Source: Sphingomonas sp.
GTDB lineage: Bacteria; Pseudomonadota; Alphaproteobacteria; Sphingomonadales; Sphingomonadaceae
Length of the DNA: 48,455 bases
Assembly (NCBI RefSeq): GCF_019746665.1
Contig: NZ_JAIERS010000016.1
Span: 1 to 48,455, forward strand
Direction of reading: 5' to 3'
Under the pieces are notes generated by a model. The model was given only the letters and a program-made list of their open reading frames with translations. It was not told the DNA's origin and did no database searches. This document shows, in pieces, positions 1 to 7,917 of the stretch (its first letter is position 1; every line of letters begins with the position of its first letter). Made by a program: the position numbers and the translations under genes.

Positions 1-75
1 ACCTCCGACCGGCAATGGCGGCGGAGACGACAATGCACTAACTATATACCCGGACCACCCGGTGGGGGCTGCTCA
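1..75 (+). mobile_element. Right end of an IS3-family (IS407-group-like) insertion sequence
   Basis: Read on the minus strand from base 75, the end begins TGAGCAGCCCCC and continues to GTGGTCC. This closely matches the end found at 48380 (TGAGCTGCCCCC...GTGGTCC). Both start with the TG typical of IS3-family terminal inverted repeats. Inside this end a short plus-strand frame stops at 39-41, as an orfB tail would, about 34 bases before the IS boundary. The element interrupts flgK. Only its last 75 bases are in the window, so family and group are assigned from the end sequence and layout, not from a full transposase. Confidence 0.7.
3..41 (+). CDS. IS3-type transposase OrfB, C-terminal tail (partial)
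   Basis: The plus-strand frame starting at base 3 reads LRPAMAAETTMH and then stops at 39-41, close to the terminal inverted repeat. This is where orfB of an IS407-group element normally ends. The rest of the gene lies outside the window, so the assignment depends on position and on the flanking inverted repeat rather than on catalytic residues. Confidence 0.4.
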   Translation, partial: LRPAMAAETTMH

Positions 76-407
76 CGCGAGCCGAGCTGGTTGCCGGTCA
101 ACGCGTCCTGGATGCGCGACAGCCAGGTGATGCCCGACTGCGTCTTGGCGAGGTCGGCGCCCGTCGAGCGCACCGCGCTGTTGCGCAGATCCTCCGACAG
201 GCGCTGCACGCCGATAACGGCGACGCCGTTGCCCACGGTCGAGCGTTCCTGCGCCAGCGCGCCGTTGGTGGAAGCGTTTTCAGACAGCTCGACCCGCCGC
301 CGCGCATAGCCCGGCGTCGATGCGTTGGCGATGTTATCGGACACGGTGGTGAGCGCCGATTGATAGGCGCGCAATCCACTCGCTCCGATGGCCAGCAGGT
401 CGCTCAT
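42..407 (-). pseudogene. flgK: Flagellar hook-filament junction protein FlgK (HAP1), truncated by an IS
   Basis: The N-terminal 110 residues are typical FlgK: MSDLLAIGASGLRAYQSAL followed by the rod/hook-family signature SDNIANASTPGYARRRVEL. FlgK normally exceeds 400 residues. Here the gene-derived sequence ends at base 76, where an IS end begins, and the reading frame then runs through about ten IS-encoded residues to a stop at 42-44. The start overlaps the flgJ stop (ATGA), as expected for translational coupling at the end of the flgB operon. The remainder of flgK, and any flgL, would lie beyond the IS outside the window. Loss of FlgK would be expected to prevent filament attachment, so the strain may be non-motile; that is inference. 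Confidence 0.85.
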
Positions 408-739
408 GGCACCGCTTTGTCCCCGGTATCGTTAAGATCGGGTTGCGCTTTCGCCAAAAAATCGACCACCGCCTTGCCGATACCCAGCGGCTTGGCCGAA
501 GTTATTGCAGCGGAAAGCTTTTCATCCTGCATGTCACGGAAAGTGTCGAGCGCCTTGCTGCCGAAAATATCCTCGGCGAGGTGGGTCTGGCGCATCGATT
601 TGACCATCATCTGGACGAAAACCTGCTCGAACTGGCGGCCCGCGCCCTCCAGGTTCGCGCGGTTCGCCAGCCGGCGCGAATCGGGGCCGGTGACGGCGTC
701 GATGGCGGCGCCGGCGCGGGGGGCGACCGGGCTCGTCAC
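404..739 (-). CDS. flgJ: Flagellar rod-binding protein FlgJ (N-terminal domain only)
   Basis: This 111-residue protein corresponds to the rod-binding domain of FlgJ. It contains the conserved stretch ARQFEQVFVQMMVKSMRQT-like (seen as GRQFEQVFVQMMVKSMR), then FGSKALDTFRDMQDEKLS. It lacks the C-terminal muramidase domain of enterobacterial FlgJ, which is usual in alphaproteobacteria. A separate transglycosylase gene at 9896 probably supplies that activity. The GTG start overlaps the flgI stop (GTGA) and its own stop overlaps the flgK start (ATGA), so the three genes are translationally coupled. Confidence 0.85.
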   Translation of the reverse strand: MTSPVAPRAGAAIDAVTGPDSRRLANRANLEGAGRQFEQVFVQMMVKSMRQTHLAEDIFGSKALDTFRDMQDEKLSAAITSAKPLGIGKAVVDFLAKAQPDLNDTGDKAVP

Positions 740-1842
740 AGGATCACCAGTTCGGCCTTGAGCGCGCCGGCTTCCTTCAGCGCCTCCAGGATCGCGACAA
801 GGTCGGCCGGCGAGGCGCCGATCGCGTTCATCGCCTTCACCACATCGGCGAGCTTCGGTCCGGGCGCGAGCAGGAACACCGGCTTCACTTCCTCGCCCAC
901 CGAGACGCCCGAGCGCTGCTCGACCGCGGTCTGGCCCTGGCTGAACGGCGCGGGCTGGCTGATCCGCTGCGATTCATCGACGCGCACGGTGAGCTTGCCC
1001 TGCGTCACCGCCGCCGGCCCCAGCCGCACCGCTGAATTGATCACGACGGTGCCGGTGCGCGCGTTCACGATCACCCGCGCGGCGGGCTCCGCCGGCGTCA
1101 CGACCAGATTTTCGATCGCGCTCATCAGCTGCGCGCGGACATCGGCGCCGCCCGGTGCGCTGATCGCGATCGACACCGCGTCCACCGCCTGCGCGCGCCC
1201 CGGCCCGAGCCGGGCGTTGATCGCCGCCGCTACGCTTTGCGCGGTCGTGAAATCGGCGCGCATCAGGTTGAAGGTCATCACCGGGCTGGTATCGAAACCC
1301 GTATCGACCGCGCGTTCGACGCTCGCTCCTTCCGGGATGCGGCCCGAGGAGGGGATGTTGACGACGATCTTGGAACCGTCCGCCCCGTCGGCGCCTAAAC
1401 CCCCGACCGCGAGATTGCCCTGCGCCATCGCGTAAATCTGGCCATCGGCGCCTTGCAGCGGGGTGAGGATCAGCGCGCCGCCGCGCAGCGACTTGGCGCG
1501 GCCGAGCGCGGCGACGGTCACGTCGATCCGCTGGCCAGGCTTGGCGAAGGCCGGCAGTTCGGCGGTGACGAGCACGGCGGCGGCGTTCTTCAGCGCCGGG
1601 TTTATCCCCGCCGGCAGCTGAAGGCCAAAGCGCGAGGCGACCGCCTTCATCGACTGGACGGTATATTCGAGATTGTCGTCGCCCGTGCCCGGCAGGCCGA
1701 CGACGATGCCATAGCCGGTCAGCTGGTTGCTGCGGATGCCCTGGAAGCTGCCGAGGTCCTTCACCCGCTCCGCCCAGGCGGGGCCGGCGGTGGCGGTCAG
1801 GCTCATCAGCGCGAGCAGCAAGGCGATCAAGCGGCGGATCAT
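736..1842 (-). CDS. flgI: Flagellar P-ring protein FlgI
   Basis: This 368-residue protein has the normal length for FlgI, which forms the periplasmic P ring around the rod. A signal peptide is visible at residues 1-24 (hydrophobic LIALLLALMSLTATAGPAWA, cleavage after AWA). The mature N-terminus has the hallmark VKDLGSFQGIRSNQLTGYG and VGLPGTGD. The C-terminus PADLVAILEALKEAGALKAEL is also characteristic. It sits between flgH (14 bp upstream) and flgJ (overlapping) in the minus-strand flg operon. A GGGGG stretch lies about 7 bases before the ATG. Confidence 0.97.
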   Translation of the reverse strand: MIRRLIALLLALMSLTATAGPAWAERVKDLGSFQGIRSNQLTGYGIVVGLPGTGDDNLEYTVQSMKAVASRFGLQLPAGINPALKNAAAVLVTAELPAFAKPGQRIDVTVAALGRAKSLRGGALILTPLQGADGQIYAMAQGNLAVGGLGADGADGSKIVVNIPSSGRIPEGASVERAVDTGFDTSPVMTFNLMRADFTTAQSVAAAINARLGPGRAQAVDAVSIAISAPGGADVRAQLMSAIENLVVTPAEPAARVIVNARTGTVVINSAVRLGPAAVTQGKLTVRVDESQRISQPAPFSQGQTAVEQRSGVSVGEEVKPVFLLAPGPKLADVVKAMNAIGASPADLVAILEALKEAGALKAELVIL

Positions 1843-1856
1843 GGTTCGGCCCCCAC

Positions 1857-2624
1857 TCAGAACGGACTGATTACGGAGAAGAAGCGGCTGAGCCAGCCCT
1901 GGCGCGCCGCGCGCGCGACATCGCCCTTGCCGGTATATTCGATCTGCGCGTCGGCCACCCGGGTGGAGGGGACGCGATTGTCCTGATCGACATCGGCCAT
2001 GCGGACGAGCCCGCGAATCTGCATGAATTCGTCGCCGCGGTTGAGCACGACGCGCTTGGTGCCCTGCACTAGCATCGTGCCGTTGGGATAGACGGCGGCG
2101 ACGGTGACGCTCATCTCCCCCGAGAGCGAGTTCGATTGGTCGGCGGTGCCTTGGCCCTTGAAACCGCGATTACCCCCCAGCTTCGCCGCGCCCGGATCGA
2201 AGGCGAGCGGCCCCGAGCTTGGCGGGGTGATCGCCATATTGCCCTGGCTGTCGAGCTGCGAGCTCGACGATTTGGTCGCGAGCGTGCGCTCGACCAGCAC
2301 GATCGTCAGCGGATCGCCGACGCGCTTGGCGCGCCACCCCTCGTAAAGCGGGGCATAGCCGTTCACCGCCTGGAAAATCGCGCCGTTCGCCTGAGGCGGC
2401 GGCGGGGTGAACACCGGCGGCGGGGGTGGTGGCAGCGGCTGCGCGCTTGGCATGGTGGTGGTGAAGTCGGTCTTGGGCTTCTTTTTGCCAAACAGGCTGG
2501 CCTCGGCCGGCGCCGGCAACGCGATCGCGGCAGCGAGCGCGGCCAGGCCGAGCAGCGCGGCGATCCGCTCGGCGAGCGTCCATGATGGGGTCGCGGCGGG
2601 CACGCTCGCCAGGAACGGCGGCAC
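1857..2624 (-). CDS. flgH: Flagellar L-ring protein FlgH
   Basis: FlgH forms the outer-membrane L ring. The conserved core is present: YAPLYEGWRAKRVGDPLTIVL, then NSLSGEMSVTVAAVYPNGTM and the C-terminal VRMADVDQDNRVPSTRVADAQ (given in parts). The open frame continues upstream to an ATG at 2720 inside flgG, but that extension (RHPAESRDPIAF) reads through a palindromic repeat and looks non-genic. I chose the GTG at 2624 because GAGGAAG lies about six bases upstream and it leaves a signal peptide ending PAPAEA. A GTG at 2603 is also possible. No lipobox cysteine is seen near the cleavage site, unlike the lipoprotein FlgH of enterobacteria. Confidence 0.9.
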   Translation of the reverse strand: MPPFLASVPAATPSWTLAERIAALLGLAALAAAIALPAPAEASLFGKKKPKTDFTTTMPSAQPLPPPPPPVFTPPPPQANGAIFQAVNGYAPLYEGWRAKRVGDPLTIVLVERTLATKSSSSQLDSQGNMAITPPSSGPLAFDPGAAKLGGNRGFKGQGTADQSNSLSGEMSVTVAAVYPNGTMLVQGTKRVVLNRGDEFMQIRGLVRMADVDQDNRVPSTRVADAQIEYTGKGDVARAARQGWLSRFFSVISPF

Positions 2625-2640
2625 GAACGCTTCCTCGGCG

Positions 2641-2675
2641 CCGGCGAAGGCGATCGGATCGCGGCTTTCGGCCGG
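2641..2675. repeat. REP-like palindrome between flgG and flgH
   Basis: An imperfect inverted repeat runs from CCGGCGAAGGCGATCG to GCGGCTTTCGGCCGG, with arms that pair except for a few bases. In the flgH direction it would be read as HPAESRDPIAFAG, a peptide string typical of translated extragenic palindromes in sphingomonads. The core CCGGCGAAGGC is shared with the longer inverted repeat at 25234-25332. Confidence 0.55.
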
Positions 2676-2700
2676 ATGGCGGCAGGCGGCGCGGCCGGGC

Positions 2701-3489
2701 TTAGATGTTCTGGTTGACATATTTCAGCATCTCGTCGGTCGCGGCGATCATCTTGGAATTGACCTCATAGGCGCGCTGCGTCTCGATCATGTCGACCAGT
2801 TCCTCGACGACATTGACGTTCGAGCCCTCGAGCATCCCCTGGCGGACATTGCCGCGCCCCTGGTCGCCCGGCACGCCGAGCACCGCCGCGCCCGAGGCGG
2901 CGCTCTCGAGCATGTAATTGTCGCCGCGCGCCTGCAGGCCGGCGGGGTTGGGGAAGGTCGCGACCTGCAACTGCCCCAGCTGCTGTAGCTCGGCCTGGTT
3001 GGGGATCGCGGCCGAGACGGTGCCGTCGGTGCCGATCGTGATCGAGGTCGCGTTCTCCGGGATGGTGATCCCGGGCTGCACCTGATAGCCGTCCGCCGTC
3101 ACCAGCAACCCTTGCGCGGAGCGGCTGAAATTGCCGGCGCGGGTATAGCCAAGCTGCCCGCCCGGCAGCTGCACCTGGAAGAAGCCCTGCCCATCGAGCG
3201 CCAGATCGAGCGAATTGCCGGTCTGCGCGAGCGAGCCCTGGGTATCGATCCGCGCGGTGCCTTGGATGCGCACGCCGGTGCCGAGGTTGAGCCCGGTCGC
3301 ATATTGCGTTTGCTGGGTGCTCGCGGCCCCCGGCGCGGTCACCGTCTGGTAGGCGAGCGTCGCGAAGGCGGCACGGTCGCGCTTGTAGGCGGTGGTGTTG
3401 ACGTTCGCCAGGTTGTTCGAAATCACCCGCATGCGCATGTCCTGCGCGTCGAGTCCGGTACGGGCGATGTGAAGCGCGGCGCTGCTCAT
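2701..3489 (-). CDS. flgG: Flagellar distal rod protein FlgG
   Basis: This 262-residue protein has the usual FlgG length. The N-terminal rod signature is ISNNLANVNTTAYKRDRAAF at residues 24-43. The middle holds the FlgG-type GFFQVQLPGGQLGYTRAGNF block. The C-terminal coiled-coil segment NVNVVEELVDMIETQRAYEV is followed by SKMIAATDEMLKYVNQNI. Together the ends form the D0 helices of the distal rod. AAGGAG lies eight bases before the ATG. It is 12 bp downstream of flgF. Confidence 0.97.
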   Translation of the reverse strand: MSSAALHIARTGLDAQDMRMRVISNNLANVNTTAYKRDRAAFATLAYQTVTAPGAASTQQTQYATGLNLGTGVRIQGTARIDTQGSLAQTGNSLDLALDGQGFFQVQLPGGQLGYTRAGNFSRSAQGLLVTADGYQVQPGITIPENATSITIGTDGTVSAAIPNQAELQQLGQLQVATFPNPAGLQARGDNYMLESAASGAAVLGVPGDQGRGNVRQGMLEGSNVNVVEELVDMIETQRAYEVNSKMIAATDEMLKYVNQNI

Positions 3490-3501
3490 CGGGTGGCTCC
3501 T

Positions 3502-4251
3502 TTAGCTGGGCATGCGCATCAGGGATGCGCTGCTTTCGTCGAGTTGCTTGGCCTCTTTCATCAGATTGGCCTGGACTTCGTAGCTGCGCTGGTTCTGGAT
3601 CATGTCCACCAGCGCCTCGGTAAGGTTGACGTTGGACCCTTCGAGCGCGCCCGATTGCACGCTCGCGGTCAAATCCTGGGGCAGGGCGCCGCCGCCCTTC
3701 ACATAGAGCAGATTGTCGAGCCCCTTGATCGTCTTGCTGCCCTGGGTGTTCACCAGCTTGATCGTCTCGATCGCTTGCGGCGCCGTGCCGGGCGGTGACC
3801 CCTGCGGCACGAACTCCACCTGTCCGTCGGTGCCGATCGTCACGCTATCGGCCGGGGGCACGGTGATCGGCGCTCCCCCAGCGCCGATCACCGGGAAACC
3901 GTCGCCGGTTTCCAGCACCCCCGTCGTGGCGACGCGAAGATCGCCGCGGCGGGTATAGGCTTCCTGGCCGTCGCTCGCCTGCACCGCGATCCAGGCGTCT
4001 CCCTGAACCGCGATGTCGAGCGACCGGCCGGTCTGCACCACCGTGCCCGAGCGCCGATCGATATCGGTGATCTCCTCGGACGCCGGCTGGCGCGATTGCA
4101 GGCCGGGGCCTTTGACATTGAGCTGATCGAACACCACCCGGTCGGCGCGAAAGCCGATGGTCGAGGCATTGGCCATGTTGTTCGCGATCGCGGCCTGCGC
4201 CGAAAGATGCGCCTTGAGGCCCGATGCCGCGGTGTAAACCAGCTTATCCAT
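3502..4251 (-). CDS. flgF: Flagellar proximal rod protein FlgF
   Basis: This 249-residue rod protein begins MDKLVYTAASGLKAHLSAQA and carries the family signature NNMANASTIGFRADR. FlgF is distinguished from FlgG by its shorter, divergent N-terminus and by DAWIAVQASDGQEAYTRRGD in place of the FlgG block. The C-terminus NVNLTEALVDMIQNQRSYEV is the conserved rod/hook helix. It lies 26 bp downstream of flgE and 12 bp upstream of flgG in the same operon. Confidence 0.95.
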   Translation of the reverse strand: MDKLVYTAASGLKAHLSAQAAIANNMANASTIGFRADRVVFDQLNVKGPGLQSRQPASEEITDIDRRSGTVVQTGRSLDIAVQGDAWIAVQASDGQEAYTRRGDLRVATTGVLETGDGFPVIGAGGAPITVPPADSVTIGTDGQVEFVPQGSPPGTAPQAIETIKLVNTQGSKTIKGLDNLLYVKGGGALPQDLTASVQSGALEGSNVNLTEALVDMIQNQRSYEVQANLMKEAKQLDESSASLMRMPS

Positions 4252-4277
4252 TCAAACGCCCCCGATTTCCCTTGCGA

Positions 4278-5528
4278 TCAGCGGATGTTGAAGATCGTCT
4301 GGCTGATCGAATTGTCGGTCTCGAGCGCCTTGGCATTCGCCTGGAAGTTGCGCTGCGCGGCGATCAGGCCGACCAGCTCTTCCGTGATGTCGACGTTCGA
4401 GCGTTCGATCGTGCCCGACAGCAGGTTGCCGAAGCCGTTCGAGCCCGCCTCGCCCGTGATCGCCGCGCCCGACAGGCCGGTCGACGCCCAGGTCGAGTTG
4501 CCGAGCTGGCGCAGGCCGGTGGGGTTCGAGAAGTTCGCGAGCAGCACCTTGCCCAGCACCTGCGACGTGCCGTTCGAGAAGCTGACCGAGATCAGGCCTT
4601 CGGAGTCCACCGTCACGCCCTGCAGCTGGCCCACGGCCTCGCCGTCCTGGCTGCGCTGCGGAATGTCGAACGGCGACGAGCTCTGCTTGGTGAGGCTGCC
4701 GAAATCGATCGAAATCTGCTGCTGGTTCGGGCTGCCCGAGGGCGTGAACGCCGGCAGCGTGGTCGGCGTCGTCGGCGAGGTGAGCGCGCCGGTCGGGTCG
4801 AAGGTCAGCTGGAAGCCCGAGCCGACCTGCTGATTGCCGACATAGGAAAAGACGCTCCACTGGCTGTTGCCGGTGGTGCCGCCCACCGTATCGCGGCGGA
4901 AATAGTTGGTCAGCGTCTGGGCGTTGCCTTCCGCGTCATAGATCGTCGTCTGGGTCGAATAGTTGAAGCTGTTCGGGTTGAAGCGGTCGAAGGTCGTAAC
5001 CGACGGCACCGCCGCGCCCGAGGGCAAGTTGGCGGTCAGTTGCACATTCGCGGTCGGCACCGGGGTGCCGCTGGTCGCGGGCAGGCGCAGCGGCGTCGCC
5101 GAGTTGATGCCCGCGGCGACCACCGCGCCCGAACCGTCCGCCGGATAAGCGAGCAGGTGCGCGCCCTGGCCATCGACCACATAGCGATCGGCATCGACCA
5201 GGAAGGCGCCGTTGCGGGTATAGTTGATGGTGTTGCCGTCAAGCTTGGGCTTCACCGCGAAGAAGCCGTCACCCGAGATCGCGATGTCGAGCGAGCTCTG
5301 CGACTGCACCAGGTTGCCCTGGCTGAACTGCTGGCGGTTCGCCTTGACGACAGTGCCCGAGCCGACCGCCGAAGTCGGGTTGCGCGACACCGACGAGGCG
5401 ATGACGTCGGCGAATTCCGAACGGCTCTTCTTGAAGCCGTTGGTGGTGACGTTCGCAAGGTTGTGCGAAATCACCGAAAGATCGGTCTGGGCCGCTTGCA
5501 GGCCGCTCAAGGAAGTGAAGAACGACAT
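4278..5528 (-). CDS. flgE: Flagellar hook protein FlgE
   Basis: This 416-residue protein is a hook subunit. It begins MSFFTSLSGLQAAQTDLSVI followed by SHNLANVTTNGFKKSRSEFA, the hook/rod signature. GDGFFAVKPKLDGNTINYTR marks the conserved FlgE block, and the Ser/Thr-rich central D1/D2 region (about residues 130-290) is typical. The C-terminal NVDITEELVGLIAAQRNFQA matches FlgE. GAGGAG lies seven bases upstream of the ATG. It follows flgD after 26 bp. Confidence 0.96.
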   Translation of the reverse strand: MSFFTSLSGLQAAQTDLSVISHNLANVTTNGFKKSRSEFADVIASSVSRNPTSAVGSGTVVKANRQQFSQGNLVQSQSSLDIAISGDGFFAVKPKLDGNTINYTRNGAFLVDADRYVVDGQGAHLLAYPADGSGAVVAAGINSATPLRLPATSGTPVPTANVQLTANLPSGAAVPSVTTFDRFNPNSFNYSTQTTIYDAEGNAQTLTNYFRRDTVGGTTGNSQWSVFSYVGNQQVGSGFQLTFDPTGALTSPTTPTTLPAFTPSGSPNQQQISIDFGSLTKQSSSPFDIPQRSQDGEAVGQLQGVTVDSEGLISVSFSNGTSQVLGKVLLANFSNPTGLRQLGNSTWASTGLSGAAITGEAGSNGFGNLLSGTIERSNVDITEELVGLIAAQRNFQANAKALETDNSISQTIFNIR

Positions 5529-5554
5529 GGCTTATACTCCTCTATTCAAATGAC

Positions 5555-6253
5555 TCAGCTTGCCTTGCGCACTTGACTGGGGTCGATCTGACCCAGGCCA
5601 ACCAGGTTGAGCTTCGGCGCCCCGCCCGAAGGCAGCGACACCGATTCAACCGGCGCCCAGACAAGCCCGGTCGTGCCCACCGACTTGCCGTTGTTGCTTG
5701 CGGTAACCGCGATCTTGTACGGCCCGGCCGGCGCGGGATCGCCCGCCGCGGTCTTGCCGTCCCATTTCCAATCGACGCTGCCCTTCTTCTGCGCGCCCAG
5801 GTCGACGACCTTCAGCAGCTCGCCCGAGGGTGCCTGGATCGCGACCCGGACCGCGCCCGCGTCCGCCGCCAGCTCGACGGTGCCGTTCAGCGTACCGTCG
5901 GTATTCGGCGAGGCGGTGTTACCGGGGGCGAGCACGGCGCGGCCGACATAGCCCATCGCGTCGGTGCTGCTGGTGCCGTTCAGGCGATCGGCGACGGTCT
6001 TCAGCGTCTTGTTCATCTCCGCGATGCCGCTCACCTGGGTGAACTGGGCGAGCTGGGTGATCTGCTGCATCGGATCCTGCGGCGCGGTCGGGTCCTGGTT
6101 CTTCAGCTGCGCGGTGAGCAGCGTCAGAAAATCCTTCTGCGTCAGCTGATTGGCTTCCTCGGGCGTCTGCACCTTGGCCGCCGTCTTGTTGGCGGTGCGG
6201 GTGATGCCGAGGTTCTTCAGCGTGCTATCGAAGGCGGTGGTCGTCGCGGTCAT
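5555..6253 (-). CDS. flgD: Flagellar hook capping/assembly protein FlgD
   Basis: This 232-residue scaffold protein caps the growing hook. The N-terminal FlgD signature is clear: LTQKDFLTLLTAQLKNQDPT, then DPMQQITQLAQFTQVSGI. The C-terminal half contains an Ig-like FLG domain with KKGSVDWKWDGKTAAGDP, typical of FlgD_ig/FlgD Tudor-like regions. The start lies 2 bp after the flgC stop. Confidence 0.95.
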   Translation of the reverse strand: MTATTTAFDSTLKNLGITRTANKTAAKVQTPEEANQLTQKDFLTLLTAQLKNQDPTAPQDPMQQITQLAQFTQVSGIAEMNKTLKTVADRLNGTSSTDAMGYVGRAVLAPGNTASPNTDGTLNGTVELAADAGAVRVAIQAPSGELLKVVDLGAQKKGSVDWKWDGKTAAGDPAPAGPYKIAVTASNNGKSVGTTGLVWAPVESVSLPSGGAPKLNLVGLGQIDPSQVRKAS

Positions 6254-6255
6254 GA

Positions 6256-6666
6256 TCAGCGTCCCAGCTTCAGGGTGTCGATGATCAGCGACTTGGCGGT
6301 CTGCATCACTTCGACATTGTTTTGGTAGGTCCGCGCGCTCTCGAGCATGTCGACGAGTTCGCGGGTTTCATCGACCGCCGCTTCGAAGACGTTGCCGTCC
6401 TTGTCGGCCATCGGGTTCGACGGGTCGTAGCGCTTCACCGGCGCGTTGCCGGCGCGGACGATATTCTCGACATGCACCGAGGACAGGCCGCTGGCCTTGT
6501 CGAACTCGCTGCGGAACACCGGCTTCATCGTCTTGTAGGCGCCCGCCTCGGTCGAGGAGACGACGCCGACATTGGCGAGGTTGGACGCGGTGGTGTTCAT
6601 CCGCACCAGCTGCGCGGTCATCGCGCGGCCGGCGACTTGGAAGATGGTCATGGGACGGTCGGCCAT
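6256..6666 (-). CDS. flgC: Flagellar proximal rod protein FlgC
   Basis: This 136-residue protein has normal FlgC length. It shows the N-terminal family motif TTASNLANVGVVSSTEAGAY, which is slightly unusual because FlgC normally has the same ANA(N/S)T(T/P) block. The FlgC-diagnostic KRYDPSNPMADKDGNV precedes the C-terminal VDETRELVDMLESARTYQNN. The start follows the flgB stop by one base and a GGGGGAG stretch serves as ribosome binding site. Confidence 0.95.
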   Translation of the reverse strand: MADRPMTIFQVAGRAMTAQLVRMNTTASNLANVGVVSSTEAGAYKTMKPVFRSEFDKASGLSSVHVENIVRAGNAPVKRYDPSNPMADKDGNVFEAAVDETRELVDMLESARTYQNNVEVMQTAKSLIIDTLKLGR

Positions 6667-6667
6667 C

Positions 6668-7021
6668 TCACTCCCCCTTCAGCGCGCGAGTGATCTGGCC
6701 GATGCGGCCGTTGAGGAACGACAGCGTCGTCTGATAGGCGACGGCGTTCTCGGCGAAAGCGGTCTGCTCGGTGGCGAGCTCGACGGTGTTGCCATCGAGC
6801 GAGGGCTGCACCGGCACGCGGAATTTGGTGGCGGCGTCGATCGCGCCGTCGCTCAGGCTGCCATCGCTCGCCTGGCGCATCGCGGCGTCAAAATCGATGT
6901 CGCGCGCCTTGTAGCCGGGGGTGGAGGCATTGGCGATGTTCGACGCCAGCATACCCAGGCGCCGCGAGCGCACTTCCAGCGCCGCGCCATGTACCCCGAA
7001 AAGCTGTTCACCAGACATCAT
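6668..7021 (-). CDS. flgB: Flagellar proximal rod protein FlgB
   Basis: FlgB is the first gene of the minus-strand rod-hook operon. It shows LASNIANASTPGYKARDIDF, the rod signature, and a C-terminal NAVAYQTTLSFLNGRIGQIT helix. The open frame reaches an ATG at 7057, but the sigma-54 promoter at 7061-7076 predicts a transcript start near 7050. That ATG would therefore not be transcribed. I chose 7021 (MMSGEQLFGV), preceded by GGGGA; 7018 is an equal alternative. Length is then 117 residues, normal for FlgB. Confidence 0.93.
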   Translation of the reverse strand: MMSGEQLFGVHGAALEVRSRRLGMLASNIANASTPGYKARDIDFDAAMRQASDGSLSDGAIDAATKFRVPVQPSLDGNTVELATEQTAFAENAVAYQTTLSFLNGRIGQITRALKGE

Positions 7022-7060
7022 GGGCATTCCCCACAATCGACATTGCTCCGCCAGCAAAGA

Positions 7061-7076
7061 AGCAAGGGGCGTGCCA
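7061..7076 (-). promoter_or_regulatory. Sigma-54 (RpoN) promoter of the flgB operon
   Basis: The minus strand reads TGGCACGCCCCTTGCT, a full match to the RpoN consensus TGGCAC-N5-TTGCW with GG and GC separated by ten bases. The predicted transcript start is near 7050, about 29 bases before the chosen flgB start. The flagellar enhancer-binding activator is not encoded in this window. Confidence 0.93.
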
Positions 7077-7224
7077 ATTCTGTGGGGGTGGTTCTCGGGC
7101 TTGTACGGAGGCTCGGCGCCGAAGCGAAAGGCGGGTCGCCAGGATGGCCGGCGCGGCGAGAGGAGCGTGCTTCCCCTGATATAATAGAGCGTCGCGGCCT
7201 TATGCGCGGCGGTCGCCGCCGACT

Positions 7225-7240
7225 TGGCCCGCGCCTTGCT
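7225..7240 (+). promoter_or_regulatory. Sigma-54 (RpoN) promoter of the MotA-like/MotB-like/flgA unit
   Basis: TGGCCCGCGCCTTGCT matches TGGCAC-N5-TTGCW with one substitution (A to C) and correct GG-GC spacing. Counting 12 bases from the -12 C places the transcript start at about 7251, one base before the ATG at 7252. The message would be leaderless or nearly so. Confidence 0.85.
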
Positions 7241-7251
7241 TAAAGTGGGGC

Positions 7252-7917
7252 ATGGACCTGGTTTCGCTGCAGCCCTTGTTCGATCCCACCGCGTTCGTGC
7301 TCGTCGCTGGCGGCACGCTGCTCGCGGTGGCCCTGCGCACCCCGCTTGGCGATCTCGCCCGCGCGGGTGGCGCGTTGCGCCTGTTGTGGCGCAAGCCGTT
7401 CAGCGCCGATCCCTTGCTCGCGCAGATTTCGGCGTTCGGCCGCATCGCCGCGCGCCACGGCGTCGTCGCGCTCGAACGCTCGGTGATCGAGGATAAGGAG
7501 CTTGCCGGTGTCGTCGCGATGATCGTCGACGGTGGTGACGGGGTGGCGGTGAGCGAGACGCTCGCCACGCTGCGCCGCGCCCGCACCGAGCGCCACCTGA
7601 ACGCCGCCGACACCTGGGCCAGCGCCGCCGACCTGGCGCCCGGCATCGGCATGATCGGTACGCTGCTCGGCCTGGCCGGCATGTTCCGCGCGATGGATGA
7701 TCCGATGGCGATCGGCGGGGCGATGGCGGTGGCTTTGTTATCAACGCTTTACGGCGCGGTGATCGCCAATCTCGTTGCCCTGCCCGTGGCCAATCGGTTG
7801 CGCCAGGCGGCGCGGCGCGAGGCGATCGAGCGGCTGCGGCTCGACGCGCCGCTGATCGCGCTCGCCGAGCGCGAGGCGCCCCGGATGCGGCGATCCAATA
7901 CGGCGGAGGCGGCATGA
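7252..7917 (+). CDS. MotA/TolQ/ExbB-family proton channel protein, second flagellar stator (MotA-like)
   Basis: This 221-residue protein is shorter than the canonical MotA at 13872 (287 residues). One hydrophobic segment lies near the N-terminus (AFVLVAGGTLLAVAL). Two more lie in the conserved C-terminal channel block, which contains DLAPGIGMIGTLLGLAGMF and AIGGAMAVALLSTLYGAV. The pair with the next gene overlaps by 4 bases, as MotA/MotB-type partners often do. It lies divergent from flgB under its own sigma-54 promoter. It probably forms a stator or stator-like channel with the downstream MotB-like protein; whether it turns the motor is not shown by the sequence. Confidence 0.8.
   Translation: MDLVSLQPLFDPTAFVLVAGGTLLAVALRTPLGDLARAGGALRLLWRKPFSADPLLAQISAFGRIAARHGVVALERSVIEDKELAGVVAMIVDGGDGVAVSETLATLRRARTERHLNAADTWASAADLAPGIGMIGTLLGLAGMFRAMDDPMAIGGAMAVALLSTLYGAVIANLVALPVANRLRQAARREAIERLRLDAPLIALAEREAPRMRRSNTAEAA

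Noticed and set aside
7022..7057. Extended N-terminus of FlgB from an ATG at 7057
   Set aside because: The sigma-54 promoter predicts a transcript start near 7050, and the extension is not FlgB-like.
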